This document shows, piece by piece, positions 1 to 9,725 of a DNA stretch of 20,032 nucleotides. Under the pieces are notes generated by a model. The model searched no databases and was not told the DNA's origin. It worked only from the letters and a program-made list of their open reading frames with translations. This DNA comes from Choristocarpus tenellus KU-1152 (lineage: Eukaryota > Phaeophyceae). The DNA is taken from positions 1-20,032 of the forward strand of contig CAXNAD020000422.1 in assembly GCA_964200185.2 (NCBI GenBank), read 5' to 3'. The translations under genes were made by a program, and so were the position numbers. Position 1 is the stretch's first letter. The number at the start of each line of letters is the position of its first letter.

Positions 1-214
1 ACAGTTATGATGAGTGTGAGTTGGAGAAAATAATCATTATATTTTTCTCATAAGAGTTTAACTAACCATTGGTATTGTGAATTGAAAACAGTTATGATGA
101 GTGTGAGTTGGAGAAAATAATCATTATATTTTTCTCATAAGAGTTTAACTAACCATTGGTATTGTGAATTGAAAACAGTTATGATGAGTGTGAGTTGGAG
201 AAAATAATCATTAT
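1..214. repeat. Perfect 87-bp tandem repeat, about 2.5 copies
   Basis: The unit occupies 1-87 and 88-174, and its first 40 bases recur at 175-214. I see no differences between copies. Each copy begins ACAGTTATGATGAGTGTGAG and ends in GTGAATTGAAA. The array is cut by the left edge of the window, so its true length is unknown. Exact identity in a region of otherwise decayed sequence points to recent expansion or conversion. I see no coding potential. Confidence 0.97.
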
Positions 215-2032
215 GTTTACAACCAGACCGTGTACTCACGTACAAATAACTGATTGGAAATTACCCTCAGTTTTTGGTTTCAATTATATGCAATTAATCA
301 TGGTGTTTGGAATTTACAATACATTGAACCATTTCTTTAAAGAGCTCACAAAGTGCCCTTAGTTAAACCCTTGGGTTGGGCAGACTCTTATCTGATAGTA
401 TATAGCTCTTGCGATTCCAGGCTCTTGACGTATTTGGAGACCACCCAAAAATGGCAATTTGGTGCGAACGGAGATGATACTCCTCCCAACCTCACCAAGT
501 ATTGCAGATTTTTGTTTTTCATTTCACGTTTACCAAAACCCAAGTTCTTTTTCACAGGTGATTGAAACAGAGAAGGAACTTCTTTTCACCAGGACAATGC
601 ACACATCCTATTTTTGTGAACAAAACACTCTAGAGTGGGAGTAAAGTGGAGGGAAATTCCCAAACGGTAGTAGGTGCATTTGTACACAATCTTCACACTC
701 ATCTTGGGTTGGAGAAGTGGACCTATGTGCAGTGCGTGTCAAATGTTCCTCTGGACAGTCAAGTCCTAACCCAGTGGATACTTGTGTATTGTAGTGAAAA
801 TAAAACAGAACCTTTAGTTTGGAGGAAGTCTTGGATACATCGTAGTGCACTCACTCCCTTCACATAAACTTTCATATCCAGTGAAACCTGATAACTCAAG
901 AGACTCAATTTCCTCATGTTGGTATCAATGTTCGTCCCACTACACACCCTGCTAGAACCAAACCTGACCAATAGGTTTCAATTACGAAAGACTGATGATT
1001 TGTAACAATTTAACAAATGCATAATTCTATCTGATACATTATGTAAGCAAAACATTGATATACTCACCTGCAATCCTCTACAGGTTAGTATGAACTAGTT
1101 TTGAACCTGTCGCAGAGGCTAATTACTTAGAAACCTCTCTATACGTCCCACACTCAGGATGGAACAGAGTAATACCATGCCTTAAGAGTGTTTCAAGTCC
1201 CCCTTTGAAAAAACATACGTTCAATATTCAGGGCAACCCTTCAAGTGAGAGAAATGGTTCTGTGGGTCAAACCTTGTATCTGGTCTATACAGTTATGAGT
1301 CTTGTGTGTGCTTTGGTGCAGTGCAGACATGATGTGTAGTAACTGATGAGGGTATTGGGCTATTCAAAGAGATGGAAGGGAACTCCACTGAAGGGATGAA
1401 TAAACCTTGGGCAGCATATAATAGTCCAAAGGTACAAACAAAATGTGTCTACAGGTCTTGGCCCCCTCAGGTTCCCAAACCTACAGATCTTGAGTACACG
1501 AATGGAAGAGAAACAAATTTGATTTTGTTGCCCTGAATGAAGACTTCTTCCCTGTGGACTGAGTTTGAAACCACAATAGTAATTAATCATTGCCACCTGG
1601 ATTTTGGAGCTGTGAATTCTGGATGACAGTAAAAACAAATTTATATGTTCAAATTCCCTTGATAGTATCATCAGCACCATTTTAGGGTCCAGTTTTATTT
1701 GGCAACTATTAATAGTTCCGCTGTGCAGGAAGATTTTCAAGTCTTACTCTCTGCTCTGCTCAGATCTTTCACAAAATACCCAGTCAAATGTTGACTTTAA
1801 ACAGTTGTCCATATCCATGATTATATTTAACTCCTGCAACTGTCTCACATGAGAAAAAAAAAAGTACCAGTTGTTATTTTCCTCAGATCCCTTCATCATT
1901 TAGTCATATGGGATGGAAAGTGGATTTTACGCCTAAATTTTGATAGGTGTCTTTACTAAAATTTCACAATCGAAATGGTATTGAGTTGAGGTTTGGAGAA
2001 TTGCACAACTAATGGTACAAGTTGTTGTATGC
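215..2032. other. No recognisable gene
   Basis: Only short open frames are present, the longest being 126 codons on the minus strand at 1360-1740. None has a domain, motif or codon pattern that I recognise. No RNA gene is seen, and no terminal repeats that would mark an element. The stretch is AT-rich and looks like ordinary non-coding or heavily decayed DNA. Confidence 0.6.
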
Positions 2033-2180
2033 CTATCCGAAACAAGGTAGAGAGCATTGACCAGACAACACTTTTTGCTCATCCTCTGTCCTGGATGGGG
2101 GATACCTATAAAAAGTAATGTGGATAAACATTGACACCATTTTTTACTCATATTGGGTGCTGGATTGGGGATGATGGATG
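2033..2180 (-). repeat. Two diverged copies of a ~75-bp unit, in frame
   Basis: Two adjacent segments of about 75 bp resemble each other: a CATTGAC...TTTTT(G/A)CTCAT...GGAT(G/T)GGGGAT pattern starts near 2056 and again near 2130. Read on the minus strand in one frame they give two similar peptides, each with a P-x-P/G...MSKK(W/C)C core (IPNPAPNMSKKWC and IPHPGQRMSKKCC). A duplication that keeps frame suggests former coding sequence, but no family is recognised and the surrounding frame is short (91 codons). Confidence 0.5.
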
Positions 2181-3159
2181 GCATGGATGGGAATGTGTCA
2201 AGAGCCACAGTTTTCCATTGTAATGCCTTCTATCAGGTGGAAACATTGAAGAGTCATTGTGGGGTTACTGACCAGCAGGAGGTATTTCTGGATACCAATT
2301 ACTGCTTTTTTCCTTGGGAAAAGGCCAAGCATGGGTGTACTGTTGGTATGGGAGAATAAGAATAACTGTTTTCCTGGCGACTCTAGTGATTTAATTGTGG
2401 AATCTGGGCACTATGTCTTGAATGCATTCTCAGTCATGATTTGAGGGATAACCACCTAAAGCCATACTGCCTGGTTTCAAGGCATGTCCTATGATATGGG
2501 CTATTGAGAAGATTACATGTATCAAAATGGTGTCCAAGGAGGTATATGCGAACTGGTAACCAAACCACAACGAAAGTTTGGAATTCTGCCTTTACGGATA
2601 CAAATTCTCCAACATGAACATTTTATTTGAGAAGGGTTCCAGCAGAAACCAATACTTTGTGTAGCAGAATCAACCCTGCTGCTTGTCTGGATGTTGAGAC
2701 AACACCGTACTACCTGCATAAGTAAGGCATCACCACTCACTGCTCTAGTGGTACATGGTTGTATCTCAATATTGTACAGAACCAGAGACCATATATTCCG
2801 TGCACCATTGCCCCCCACTAGGGACCTACTGCTCTGGCTTGAATTGGTTTTTCAACATCTTGACAAAATCAAAGGCCAGGGTGTTACCTGGGATAATCCG
2901 TGGACCATTCCCCACTAGTTGTGTATGCTTTCCCCAAGTGGTCATCTCAACCTTTATGTTCCCATTGAGTCCATTGCCTGAACCCCCACTAAAATTTACT
3001 TATCCTCCATTATTTTAGTTTGGTTCATAGCATCTTAGACGGGGCGAGGGGCTTAGACCAGTTAGTCTATTCAGGGCTTGATCTGGTATTGTAAAATACG
3101 CCAGTTTGATGCTCATTTTGCGGTGATTCTCATTCAGATTTGGTCAAGTGGACAAGAAA
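2181..3159. other. No recognisable gene
   Basis: Short overlapping open frames occur on both strands (for example 2522-2818 minus and 2755-3018 plus), and none matches a domain I know. The region lies upstream of element A, where a gag gene might be expected, but I see no capsid-like segment and no CCHC zinc knuckle. Confidence 0.5.
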
Positions 3160-3329
3160 GATCTAATCTATCGATTTCTAGAAAGGAATTCTTTTGCAAA
3201 ATTATTTTGGCAAGGTTCATTTTTAACTGAATGTTTTCAGCGCAACCTTGAAAATGTTTCAGAATTATCACGGCCAAAGATATTTTTGCGAAAGAATTCC
3301 CTTGCGTAAATCGATAGCCTAGATAGATC
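3160..3329. repeat. MITE-like fold-back element
   Basis: The left arm (3160-3212) and the reverse complement of the right arm (3273-3329) align over about 53-57 bases with a few gaps and mismatches. Shared blocks include GATCTA, TATCGATTT, GGAATTCTTT and CGCAAAA/TGCAAAA. The central 60 bases carry a smaller inverted repeat (CAAGGTT...AACCTTG). The whole could fold into one long hairpin, as small non-autonomous DNA transposons or fold-back elements do. No clear target-site duplication is visible. It ends 27 bp before the protease remnant of element A. Confidence 0.75.
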
Positions 3330-3356
3330 CAGAACTTTTGTTTGATATGCTGATCA

Positions 3357-3746
3357 TTGATTAACTCGTTGGTCAGAATAAATGCTTCATTTCACTGTGC
3401 ACAAATTCCTGGGTATGTAGATAATGAACCACCTTTAATGAACATTACTGTTGATACTGTTACTGACATTCCAGTAATTTCACTCAGATACATTCAAGCC
3501 TACCCACCCTTTGCAAGGCACCCAACCATTCAGGAGAATCCAGCAGGCGCTCTGAATTTAAAAGGAGCAGGTGGTAGACCTTCATCTGTTCATTGTTTCA
3601 TTGAATTTACACTACGACTTGGTGACATATTCATGCCGGTCCAAGTGGTTGTCATACCAGACTTGGGAGTAATTTTTTTTAATTGGATCTCAGCATCATG
3701 TCAGCATTTGGGGCAGTCTAGATTGGAAGGAGGAAATGTCGTTTAA
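3357..3746 (+). pseudogene. Element A retropepsin-like protease remnant
   Basis: The open frame of 129 codons has no ATG at its start and is open by chance to a TTG. Near residues 32-42 it reads VDTVTDIPVIS, the place where retropepsins carry D-T/S-G-A-x-x-S-V-I-S. The catalytic Asp and Thr are kept but Gly is Val. A glycine-rich flap-like stretch (KGAGGR) follows near residue 65, then a hydrophobic VIPDLGVIFFNW segment where the family has an ILG-x-D/N-W/F motif. The frame stops at 3744-3746. As a family these enzymes cut the Gag-Pol polyprotein; this copy should be inactive. Confidence 0.7.
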
Positions 3747-3758
3747 AGACAGTGATAA

Positions 3759-4101
3759 ATGCATTCCAGCAACTCACAAAATAACACCACTTCCCATTGT
3801 TCCCCCCCAAGACATGTTTGTCAGACTGAAAATCCATCACTTCATATTTCAATTTCAGGGATCACATCTGAGTTAACTACACCAGTACATGAAATACAAA
3901 AGATATACCTTCCCCCTGGCAAAGAAACTCTTGTCCCAGTTTGTTCTCAGGGACTCAGAGGAACAGCTACCAATGCAGTGGTGGAACCTATCATTCATAC
4001 TGGCACAGACCTTCAGCAAGAGGACGACATACACCATCCACTGGCAACATATTATGGTCAGTCGAACCCTCACTGTTTGAGAAGAAGATGGAGGATGTTT
4101 A
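3759..4101 (+). pseudogene. Element A protease-RT linker
   Basis: This is in the same frame as the protease remnant, after several stop codons at 3744-3758. The peptide LPPGKETLVPV (from about 3910) followed by AVVEP matches the pattern seen in many metazoan Ty3/gypsy pol proteins between protease and RT. There a proline/glycine-rich start is followed by a short beta-rich stretch with a conserved V-E-P. The reading then moves to another frame by 4102. It has no catalytic role. The call rests on position and pattern only. Confidence 0.55.
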
Positions 4102-5275
4102 GTCAAAATTGCCAAATTATCTCAAAAAGGGGTTAAACTACCAGCGAATTTTGTAGTTGGTCATATCTCCCCTGTGTCAACCACATATTCCTTTTCAGAT
4201 GTTACCACAAGTGCAGTTGCAGCCACACCCTCTACTCCTGAAGAACTGAAACAAGCTAGGGATAATTTGAAGGTTTTTCCTAAGAAGGTATTTGCAAATA
4301 TGCAACTGATGCTTTCTGAACAAGATGAATTACTAGATATTGTGGCTAAATGCAGACCAGTCTTTTCATTATCTGAAAATGAATTAGGTTGTTGCACCGC
4401 TACTTCTATTGACTTTCCACTACAACCAGGCAGTAAACCGGTTACTAGACCACCCACCATATTGTGCGGCACCAAAAATACAAGGCGTTATTTATCAATA
4501 TGTAACTCTGATATGGAAAAATAGGGCATTGCAAAACCCTCATCTAGACTATGGGCATGCCCTGTTACCATTGTTGCAAAGCCTGATGGATATCCTCAGT
4601 TCTGTGTGGACTTTAGAGGAACCACTAACAAATATTTGATAGGTAATTCATGGCCTTTACCATCCATGGATGAGTGTTTATCCGCCTTAGGGGTTCAAAA
4701 TATTTATCTTGTTTAGATATCCAATCAGCCTATTTATTGGCAACTACCGATAACTGAGGAATGTGAATGAAAAAAAAATGCATTTATCACACCAGATGGG
4801 AAATATGAGTTACAGAGGTTACCGTTTGGAGTACAAAACGCGCCGTGGATCTTCCATTGCTTCATGCCTGAATTTTTTTCCACAATCGGTCCTAGCTCTG
4901 GGTTATTGACGATATTGTTTTAGCCTCTCCATCATGGATACACCATTAACAGTTAATCACTTTGATACTGTCAATGTTACATACTGTAGCGGTTATAATA
5001 AAGTCATCCAAGGCTCAATTTGGCTCAAAGCAAGTCCATTATTTGGGACATGATGTTAGTCCACAAGGAATAGATATACTACAAGCTCGTATTGAAGCTA
5101 TTTTAGAAAACGATCTCCCTCAAACTGTGCCAGGCTTAAAATATTTCTTAGTTTCTATGAACTTTGCCAGGAAGTACATTCCTCATCTAGCAACAGAAGC
5201 TTTAGTTGAATTGATTCGCCATACACAAAAGGGAGGTTCAAAAAGAGATCACAACACCCCAAAGAAATTTTGAAA
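4102..5275 (+). pseudogene. Element A reverse transcriptase
   Basis: The RT starts with the ELG...PLQPGSKPVTRPP segment that precedes the fingers in Ty3/gypsy. It continues through FCVDFRG (motif of the fingers) and YWQLPI after motif A. LPFGVQNAP (4819-4845) is the classical R-x-P-F-G-x-x-N-A-P block. VIDDIVLAS (4902-4928) carries the two catalytic aspartates of Y-x-D-D. YLGHDVSPQGI (about 5039-5071) and FARKYIPHLA follow from the connection region. One frame covers 4102 to about 4870, broken by stops at 4522, 4714 and 4768. A run of seven T near 4872-4878 is the likely site of the shift into the frame used from 4902. The aspartate of motif A appears replaced in this copy, whose text reads V-stop-I-S-N there. 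Confidence 0.88.
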
Positions 5276-5580
5276 AGATGAAAGTGATATCTCATCTAGA
5301 TGGAATCAACCACAGCAAACTGCTTTTGACAAATGCAAACAACTTTAACCATGGCTCCAGTTCTACACTTCCCAGATTTTTCTAAAGAATTTTTTATACA
5401 TGTAGATGCCAGCAATGTTGGGACAGGGGTGTTTTTGGCCCATAAAGATGATGGCAATTTTGATGTAATTGCACATCATAGTGCCTTACTTTCCCCCTCC
5501 CAACAAAAATATTCTGTCACATAAAAAGAGTGTACATGTCAAAGTTAACTTGTACTCCAGCATATTATTTGTATGATTCT
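5276..5580 (+). pseudogene. Element A RNase H, N-terminal half
   Basis: After a shift to a third frame, the sequence reads PVLHFPDFSKEFFIHVDAS (5354-5410), the typical start of Ty3/gypsy RNase H with its first catalytic Asp. VGTGVFLAH and then QQKYSVT follow, the latter followed by a TAA stop at 5522-5524 and KEC. In the family that stretch is Y-S-x-T-x-x-E, so the stop hits beside the catalytic Glu. Similarity fades by about 5580, and neither the D-H-x-x-L block nor integrase follows. The element is truncated here. Confidence 0.85.
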
Positions 5581-6943
5581 GTGGTGATGCGGTTCACTCA
5601 GGCAAAGTGGTGAAGAGGATCACCGGGCATGATGAACCGGACGAACCAAGATGAACTGTAACCGAGAGGATGAGGTTAAGGTTGGACAACTTCAAGACTG
5701 CAAGGACTTGCAGAAAGGTTGTGGAGTGATGAGAATCTGATGAGAGGGGGATCATCAGAATATCAAGACATGAGAACAAAGAGAGGTCCCTTTTCTGTGG
5801 GACTGGTCTCTTGAAGAGATTCCATGGATTCAGTCTCACGAAAGATCCTCCACTGGAATCTGGGATTCCGGACAAGGAACCTCAATCAGTACGACAGTAT
5901 ATGGCACATGGTAATAACAGTATGATAACAGACAAACTTGCTTTCCACAAGACTCCCCCTTCTGATTGGCCTTGAAGCCATCCATGTAAACATGATTCGA
6001 GGTCAACCAAAAAGTAATCTCTGGAAGTAAAATGGGAAGCAGGTGTGACTGTTTGAATACGATTGCACCAAAATATTACACAACTCCATTAATACAAAAT
6101 GAAGCATAATATATAAATGAGGCATTAATGAATATCTAATTAGAATATCACTAGCCAAACGTTGATGGATATGGTCAGTATCATGCATCAAGCTCATAGT
6201 CAAGGTCTGAGGGCATGGAATCAGCAATGCGGTTAGCCTGAACACGAGGCGAGAGGTATATGGGTCAGCATGTAAGTCTCTTGTATCTTATATAAACAGA
6301 GGATACCCAGAATAGGAATACAAGGAGCAAACGCTATATGATATCAACGGACTGTTGACAAGCATCTATGATCTGATGTTGTTACACGAGTGTACACGAT
6401 GATTTTGGTCAACAATCAGATGTGTGAAAATACAAGCGTGTGCATGTGATCAAAAATCAACACAGCAGATGACGAGATCTAAATACAATATGTGCACACA
6501 TTCTCTTTCCTCATATTATGAAAAGATTGGAATATTGCTCAAATCGACTACAATATTCCAAGTGTTTACTAGGACGTTCGATATTGGTGACTAAACTCTC
6601 AAAACAATACAAGGTGACTGTGCATCATGTTGGGGGAAACATGTCACACGAAAAGAAAAAAATGTGACTCACCTGAACTCTCTATCACTTACCTAGTGGT
6701 AGACTTGAATCTTTGTTTTTGATGGGGTTAGTCATTTCATGATGGCAATAAATATATTTCATGAAAACAAGACATGATGTAATGAACAGGCACCTCTAGC
6801 ACACACGAGTGCTAATGTCCCCAGTGATATGGTCTCTTTTCGCCACCACATGTGTCCCACACATTCAAACAAGGATAGTTGAGAGATAAAATAACATCCT
6901 ATTAATTTATCTAAACATCCATCAGCATACATATATAGTCTAT
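5581..6943. other. No recognisable gene between elements A and B
   Basis: I found no integrase, terminal repeat or other retroelement part continuing element A, and no plausible exon. Short frames at 5594-5875 and 6003-6245 (both minus) show no domain. A TATATAAACAG sequence near 6290 looks like a TATA element, but nothing around it supports a promoter call. Confidence 0.55.
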
Positions 6944-7242
6944 TTGCAAGGGATTGATAGACCTTGTAAACACATGATGTCAAGTCAGAGTTGGTCGTGA
7001 ACAGGTTAACTGGGATCTGTTACCAGTTATCTAATATCTTCACAAATGATAGGCTATATATACCCATCTATGACAAAATGACATGCAAATGAGTTGTCTA
7101 AACTAGATGGTCGACCTATGTAAGGGATTGTGATGTGTGGGTAACACGAGATCTGGGCCAAGACACATGAGTCATAAAAGGTTAGCAAGGACCTGTACCA
7201 GACATACAATAATCCCATTACTTAAACGATAGGTTACACTAC
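6944..7242. repeat. Degenerate tandem repeat, period about 176 bp
   Basis: Two diverged copies are visible. AGGTTAACTGGGATCTGTTACC at about 7003 matches AGGTTAGCAAGGACCTGTACC at about 7179. Both are followed about 40 bases later by (A/C)GATAGG(C/T)TA. Upstream of each is a GCAAGGGATTG / GTAAGGGATTG block (about 6947 and 7123). Weaker echoes (CAATAGGCTGC near 7361, TAACAGGCTGA near 7536) suggest more decayed copies to the right. It looks like an old satellite or an internally repeated element. Confidence 0.5.
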
Positions 7243-7619
7243 GTCAGTAATGCATTATACACAGACTATGTGAAGGAATATATGGTATCAGAAAATATTA
7301 TTCTCAAGATTACATTTTGTGGGATGAGAATTTTACTGATTACCCAATCCATTTACTGCACAATAGGCTGCAATCATTTCACAGTATTGTGGAATCTGTT
7401 CTACTCTTTTGTGAAGATAGCAATATTGTCCATAGCCACAGATAGGAAGGCGTTAGATAACGTTTGTGGATGAATAACAACCAGGACCAGGCCTACATCC
7501 AACAATGCCCTATCATAGTGTACTTACTGACTAATAACAGGCTGAGAGACTTGATGTCTACATTTGGCAATGATAAATAACGGTCTTCCCAGAAACAAAT
7601 TATCCGGTTTGTTCATGTC
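7243..7619. other. No recognisable gene
   Basis: Only a short frame at 7270-7473 (plus) with no motif is seen. Possible decayed copies of the 176-bp repeat lie near 7340-7375 and 7490-7545, but they are too weak to annotate as separate units. Confidence 0.45.
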
Positions 7620-8031
7620 TGGTGTGGGAGGTTGGAGTTGAGGATAGTAACATTTCATTTTACCCAAATGAACGGAAAATGGACCTGAATATGACCCTGT
7701 ACACGATGGGTGATACCTTGAATGTAGTTCATATGGACCCCTCTAATGGTGAAGTACCTTCGGATTCGGACCATCAGTACTCCCATTTGACCTATGGTCT
7801 ACAACTTGACCACCAGGTACGAAAACGGGGAACACGAGACGATGGTTGACACGTTCCTGATTTATAACGTGTTCATGGAGGTTACAGAGTGTCAACTCAA
7901 ATGCAAGCTGTAAATTGTCTTGGGTTTCCTGAGTAAACTCTTCAGTAGTGACATCTGAATGAGCATTAGATGAACCAAACAGAAGGAAAATGAGGTTTCA
8001 TGAAACTTTGCACTGAAAGCTGTGTTATGGA
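7620..8031 (-). pseudogene. Element B post-integrase tail, decayed
   Basis: Past the core, the minus strand in another frame reads NTAFSAKFHETSFSFCLVH. This resembles the A-x-N-x-x-x-H-x-x-T-G-x-x-P-F-x-L-x-F-G-R region after integrase cores. Beyond that, fragments are too broken to assign. A G-P-Y-containing stretch near 7730 is the only hint of the family's C-terminal GPY/F-type module. The left end is set loosely. Confidence 0.4.
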
Positions 8032-8310
8032 CTAACTGCAAGGCAATAAAGATGCCCAGTTATCCTCAGCAACAGAGATATACATTGCTAGTATAGGATG
8101 CAATGTAACATATGCTCTCTCTAACACAGAATTTCCTTGGGGATGATACGGTGTGGTTTTGGTTTTCTTGTAAGCAAAGACAGACTGAAACTCTGCAACA
8201 ATACTGTTTTCCAATTCAGTTCCTTGATTGGAGTGTAACAACTCGGGTGAGCCGAAAATTGAAAATACACATTCTACCAGTACCACTAAATGAGCCAAAG
8301 TTGGCAAAGG
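8032..8310 (-). pseudogene. Element B integrase catalytic core
   Basis: One frame of about 91 codons reads FGSPELLHSNQGTELEN, then KKTKTTPYHPQGNSVLER, then a tail with an N-W-x-x-L-P motif. This is the DDE (rve) core of a Ty3/gypsy integrase, which inserts the DNA copy into the host chromosome. The second catalytic Asp (family S-D-Q-G) is Asn here (HSNQG, 8218-8235), while the catalytic Glu in the V-L-E-R block (8115-8150) is kept. The first Asp and the zinc-binding domain are missing. A stop follows at about 8032-8034. Confidence 0.9.
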
Positions 8311-8890
8311 CTAGTGACATGATTCTTTGAAATTGCCAGGGAGCACTTGATATCTCAAATGGCATCCTCATAAAAACGCATTTGCCTCTGGAAGTGACAA
8401 CAGCAGTCTTAAAAATATCAGGTTCAGAAACTGGAATTTGCCAATACTCACTCTGAACATCGCAAACGGTGATGGATTTCGCACCACCCACGATATCAAT
8501 ATGAGACTCCATATCAGCAATTGGCCAAGTCTGTCGAACAATGTTTTTTTTTTAACAATCAAACAGTAGTCTATGCAGAAACGTGGAGAGTCGTTAGTTT
8601 TGACTACAATGTTAACAGGACTGCCCCAAGGGCTGGCACATTCCTTAATGATGCCTTGCTCTTCCATAGTGTTAACACGCGAAAGTCAATCACTACTTGA
8701 GTACCATTTAGTACCAGGGCTTGCTCTGTACAGGTTCCTATCAATGGGCTTAATACCAGGATCTACAGGAATTTCTGCTTTAGCTAGAGTACATTTGCCC
8801 AGTTCTGCTGCATTCTTCGAATGTACCGGCCCATAACGACAACACAGATCTAAAAGTTGAGACACTTGTGACTGATTGAATGTGTCTCTT
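8290..8890 (-). pseudogene. Element B reverse transcriptase, 5' part
   Basis: Visible in order on the minus strand: a pre-RT segment with ELGKCTLAKAEIPVDPG (8760-8815); EEQGIIKECASPWGSPV, the G-I-I-x-x-S-x-S-P-W-x-S-P block; FCIDY (8567-8581). Next come VCDVQSEYWQIPVSE (8424-8468), holding the motif A aspartate, and MPFEISSAPWQFQRIM, where the family has M-P-F-G-L and this copy has Glu for Gly. Three frames are used, with breaks near an A8-9 run (about 8545-8555) and near 8690. The copy ends right after the palm motif, and the catalytic Y-x-D-D is absent because of the deletion into integrase. Confidence 0.88.
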
Positions 8891-8999
8891 TGAATGCATT
8901 TGTCTTACTGAAAACTTGATGTAACTCCTCTCTAGCTTCACTGAACGAGGCAGAATCAGTATTCAGATCTCTAACGGTGAAGGATGTCTGATCAGAAAT

Positions 9000-9470
9000 T
9001 GGGGTCAAGTGGCCAATGCTTCTTGATATAAACCCTACATATGGTTGGGTTTGCCATTTGAACCAATACTATTACGTACCAAGTAATAAGAGTGTGAGCA
9101 GCTACAATATGATTCCATGGATGTGTAGGTTGATTGTGTTGATCAACATCAGGCATGGAATGTATAGCTGGCTCCACTACAACGACGGTATCAAGGGACG
9201 GACCATCAGCAGTTTTGCAACATTCAATGTTTGACGATAGTTGTTATGTTGTACTGTTTATGAAAACGAATGGGTACAGGGTCAAAATCATGTTGCGTCA
9301 AAGACTGCCATGTCAACATTGGCAAGTTAGAAGGATGGTACATGGAGCACAGTGCCACTGAGTGAAGAGCAGATACATAACAAATGTCACAATTGATTGA
9401 GGCTCAAAAAGAATTGCACAAGAAACTGGTATAGTGGGTTGAGCACAATCGGCAGCGTGAACGTTAAGCT
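9000..9470 (-). pseudogene. Element B protease-RT linker
   Basis: Minus-strand reading gives VVVVEPAIHSMPD, then VAAHTLI, then VQMANPT and IKKHWPL. In metazoan Ty3/gypsy pol the segment between protease and RT has the same order: V-E-P, then V-A-R-x-L-V, then V-x-V-x-N-x-T, then a short lead to the G-x-L motif. A further weaker segment upstream (to about 9470) includes NVHAADCAQPTIPVSC, in a different frame from the next part. A protease upstream of it was not found. The call rests on the ordered pattern, not on catalytic residues. Confidence 0.6.
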
Positions 9471-9725
9471 GCCAGCCATAGAAAAATGCTCAAGTTATGT
9501 ATTAGTGATTTTGTAATAGTGGCTCGTGTAAGTAGGGCTCAAAACCTAAAATGGTGAGCACGTGGATAAGACCTTGGCGTGTCATTGGCCAGAGAAGTCA
9601 CACATCTATAATATCCAGAACATCAATGATCAACTGTGGGAAGTCCATGTACCTACACTGTGGTTCCACCTACTCTAATTCAGAGGACACAAGTATGACC
9701 CAATCTCACATTTCACCAGTTGCAA

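Larger units (their letters stand above)
3357..5580 (+). mobile_element. Element A: decayed, truncated Ty3/gypsy-like retroelement
   Basis: The order retropepsin-like, linker, reverse transcriptase, RNase H on one strand is that of a Ty3/gypsy pol gene. The element would have copied its RNA into DNA for integration, but this copy is broken. It has in-frame stops in every domain and at least three frame changes. The second half of RNase H and all of the integrase are missing. No long terminal repeats were found on either side. The gag region upstream is absent or unrecognisable. The linker motifs resemble those of element B, so A and B may be from related families. Assignment to Ty3/gypsy is secure from the RT and RNase H motifs; the clade is not. 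Confidence 0.88.
7620..9470 (-). mobile_element. Element B: Ty3/gypsy-like element with an RT-integrase deletion
   Basis: On the minus strand the order is linker (about 9470-9000), reverse transcriptase fingers and palm (about 8890-8290), integrase catalytic core (about 8310-8032) and a decayed post-integrase tail. The region from the Y-x-D-D motif through RNase H and the integrase zinc finger is missing, so two halves of pol lie edge to edge. Several stops and frame changes are present. Its orientation is opposite to element A. No terminal repeats were identified. The motifs are the common metazoan Ty3/gypsy type. Confidence 0.88.

Noticed and set aside
1-214. CRISPR array
   Set aside because: The 87-bp units are identical with no variable spacers, and the window is eukaryotic in character.
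1360-1740. A 126-codon minus-strand gene
   Set aside because: No family, splice context or codon signal; such a length is expected by chance in 20 kb.
2600-2900. Gag or integrase fragment of element A
   Set aside because: Several minus-strand phrases looked protein-like but matched no ordered set of motifs, and the strand is opposite to element A.
6280-6330. Promoter with TATATAAACAG
   Set aside because: A single TATA-like word in AT-rich DNA, with no gene, initiator or LTR boundary nearby.
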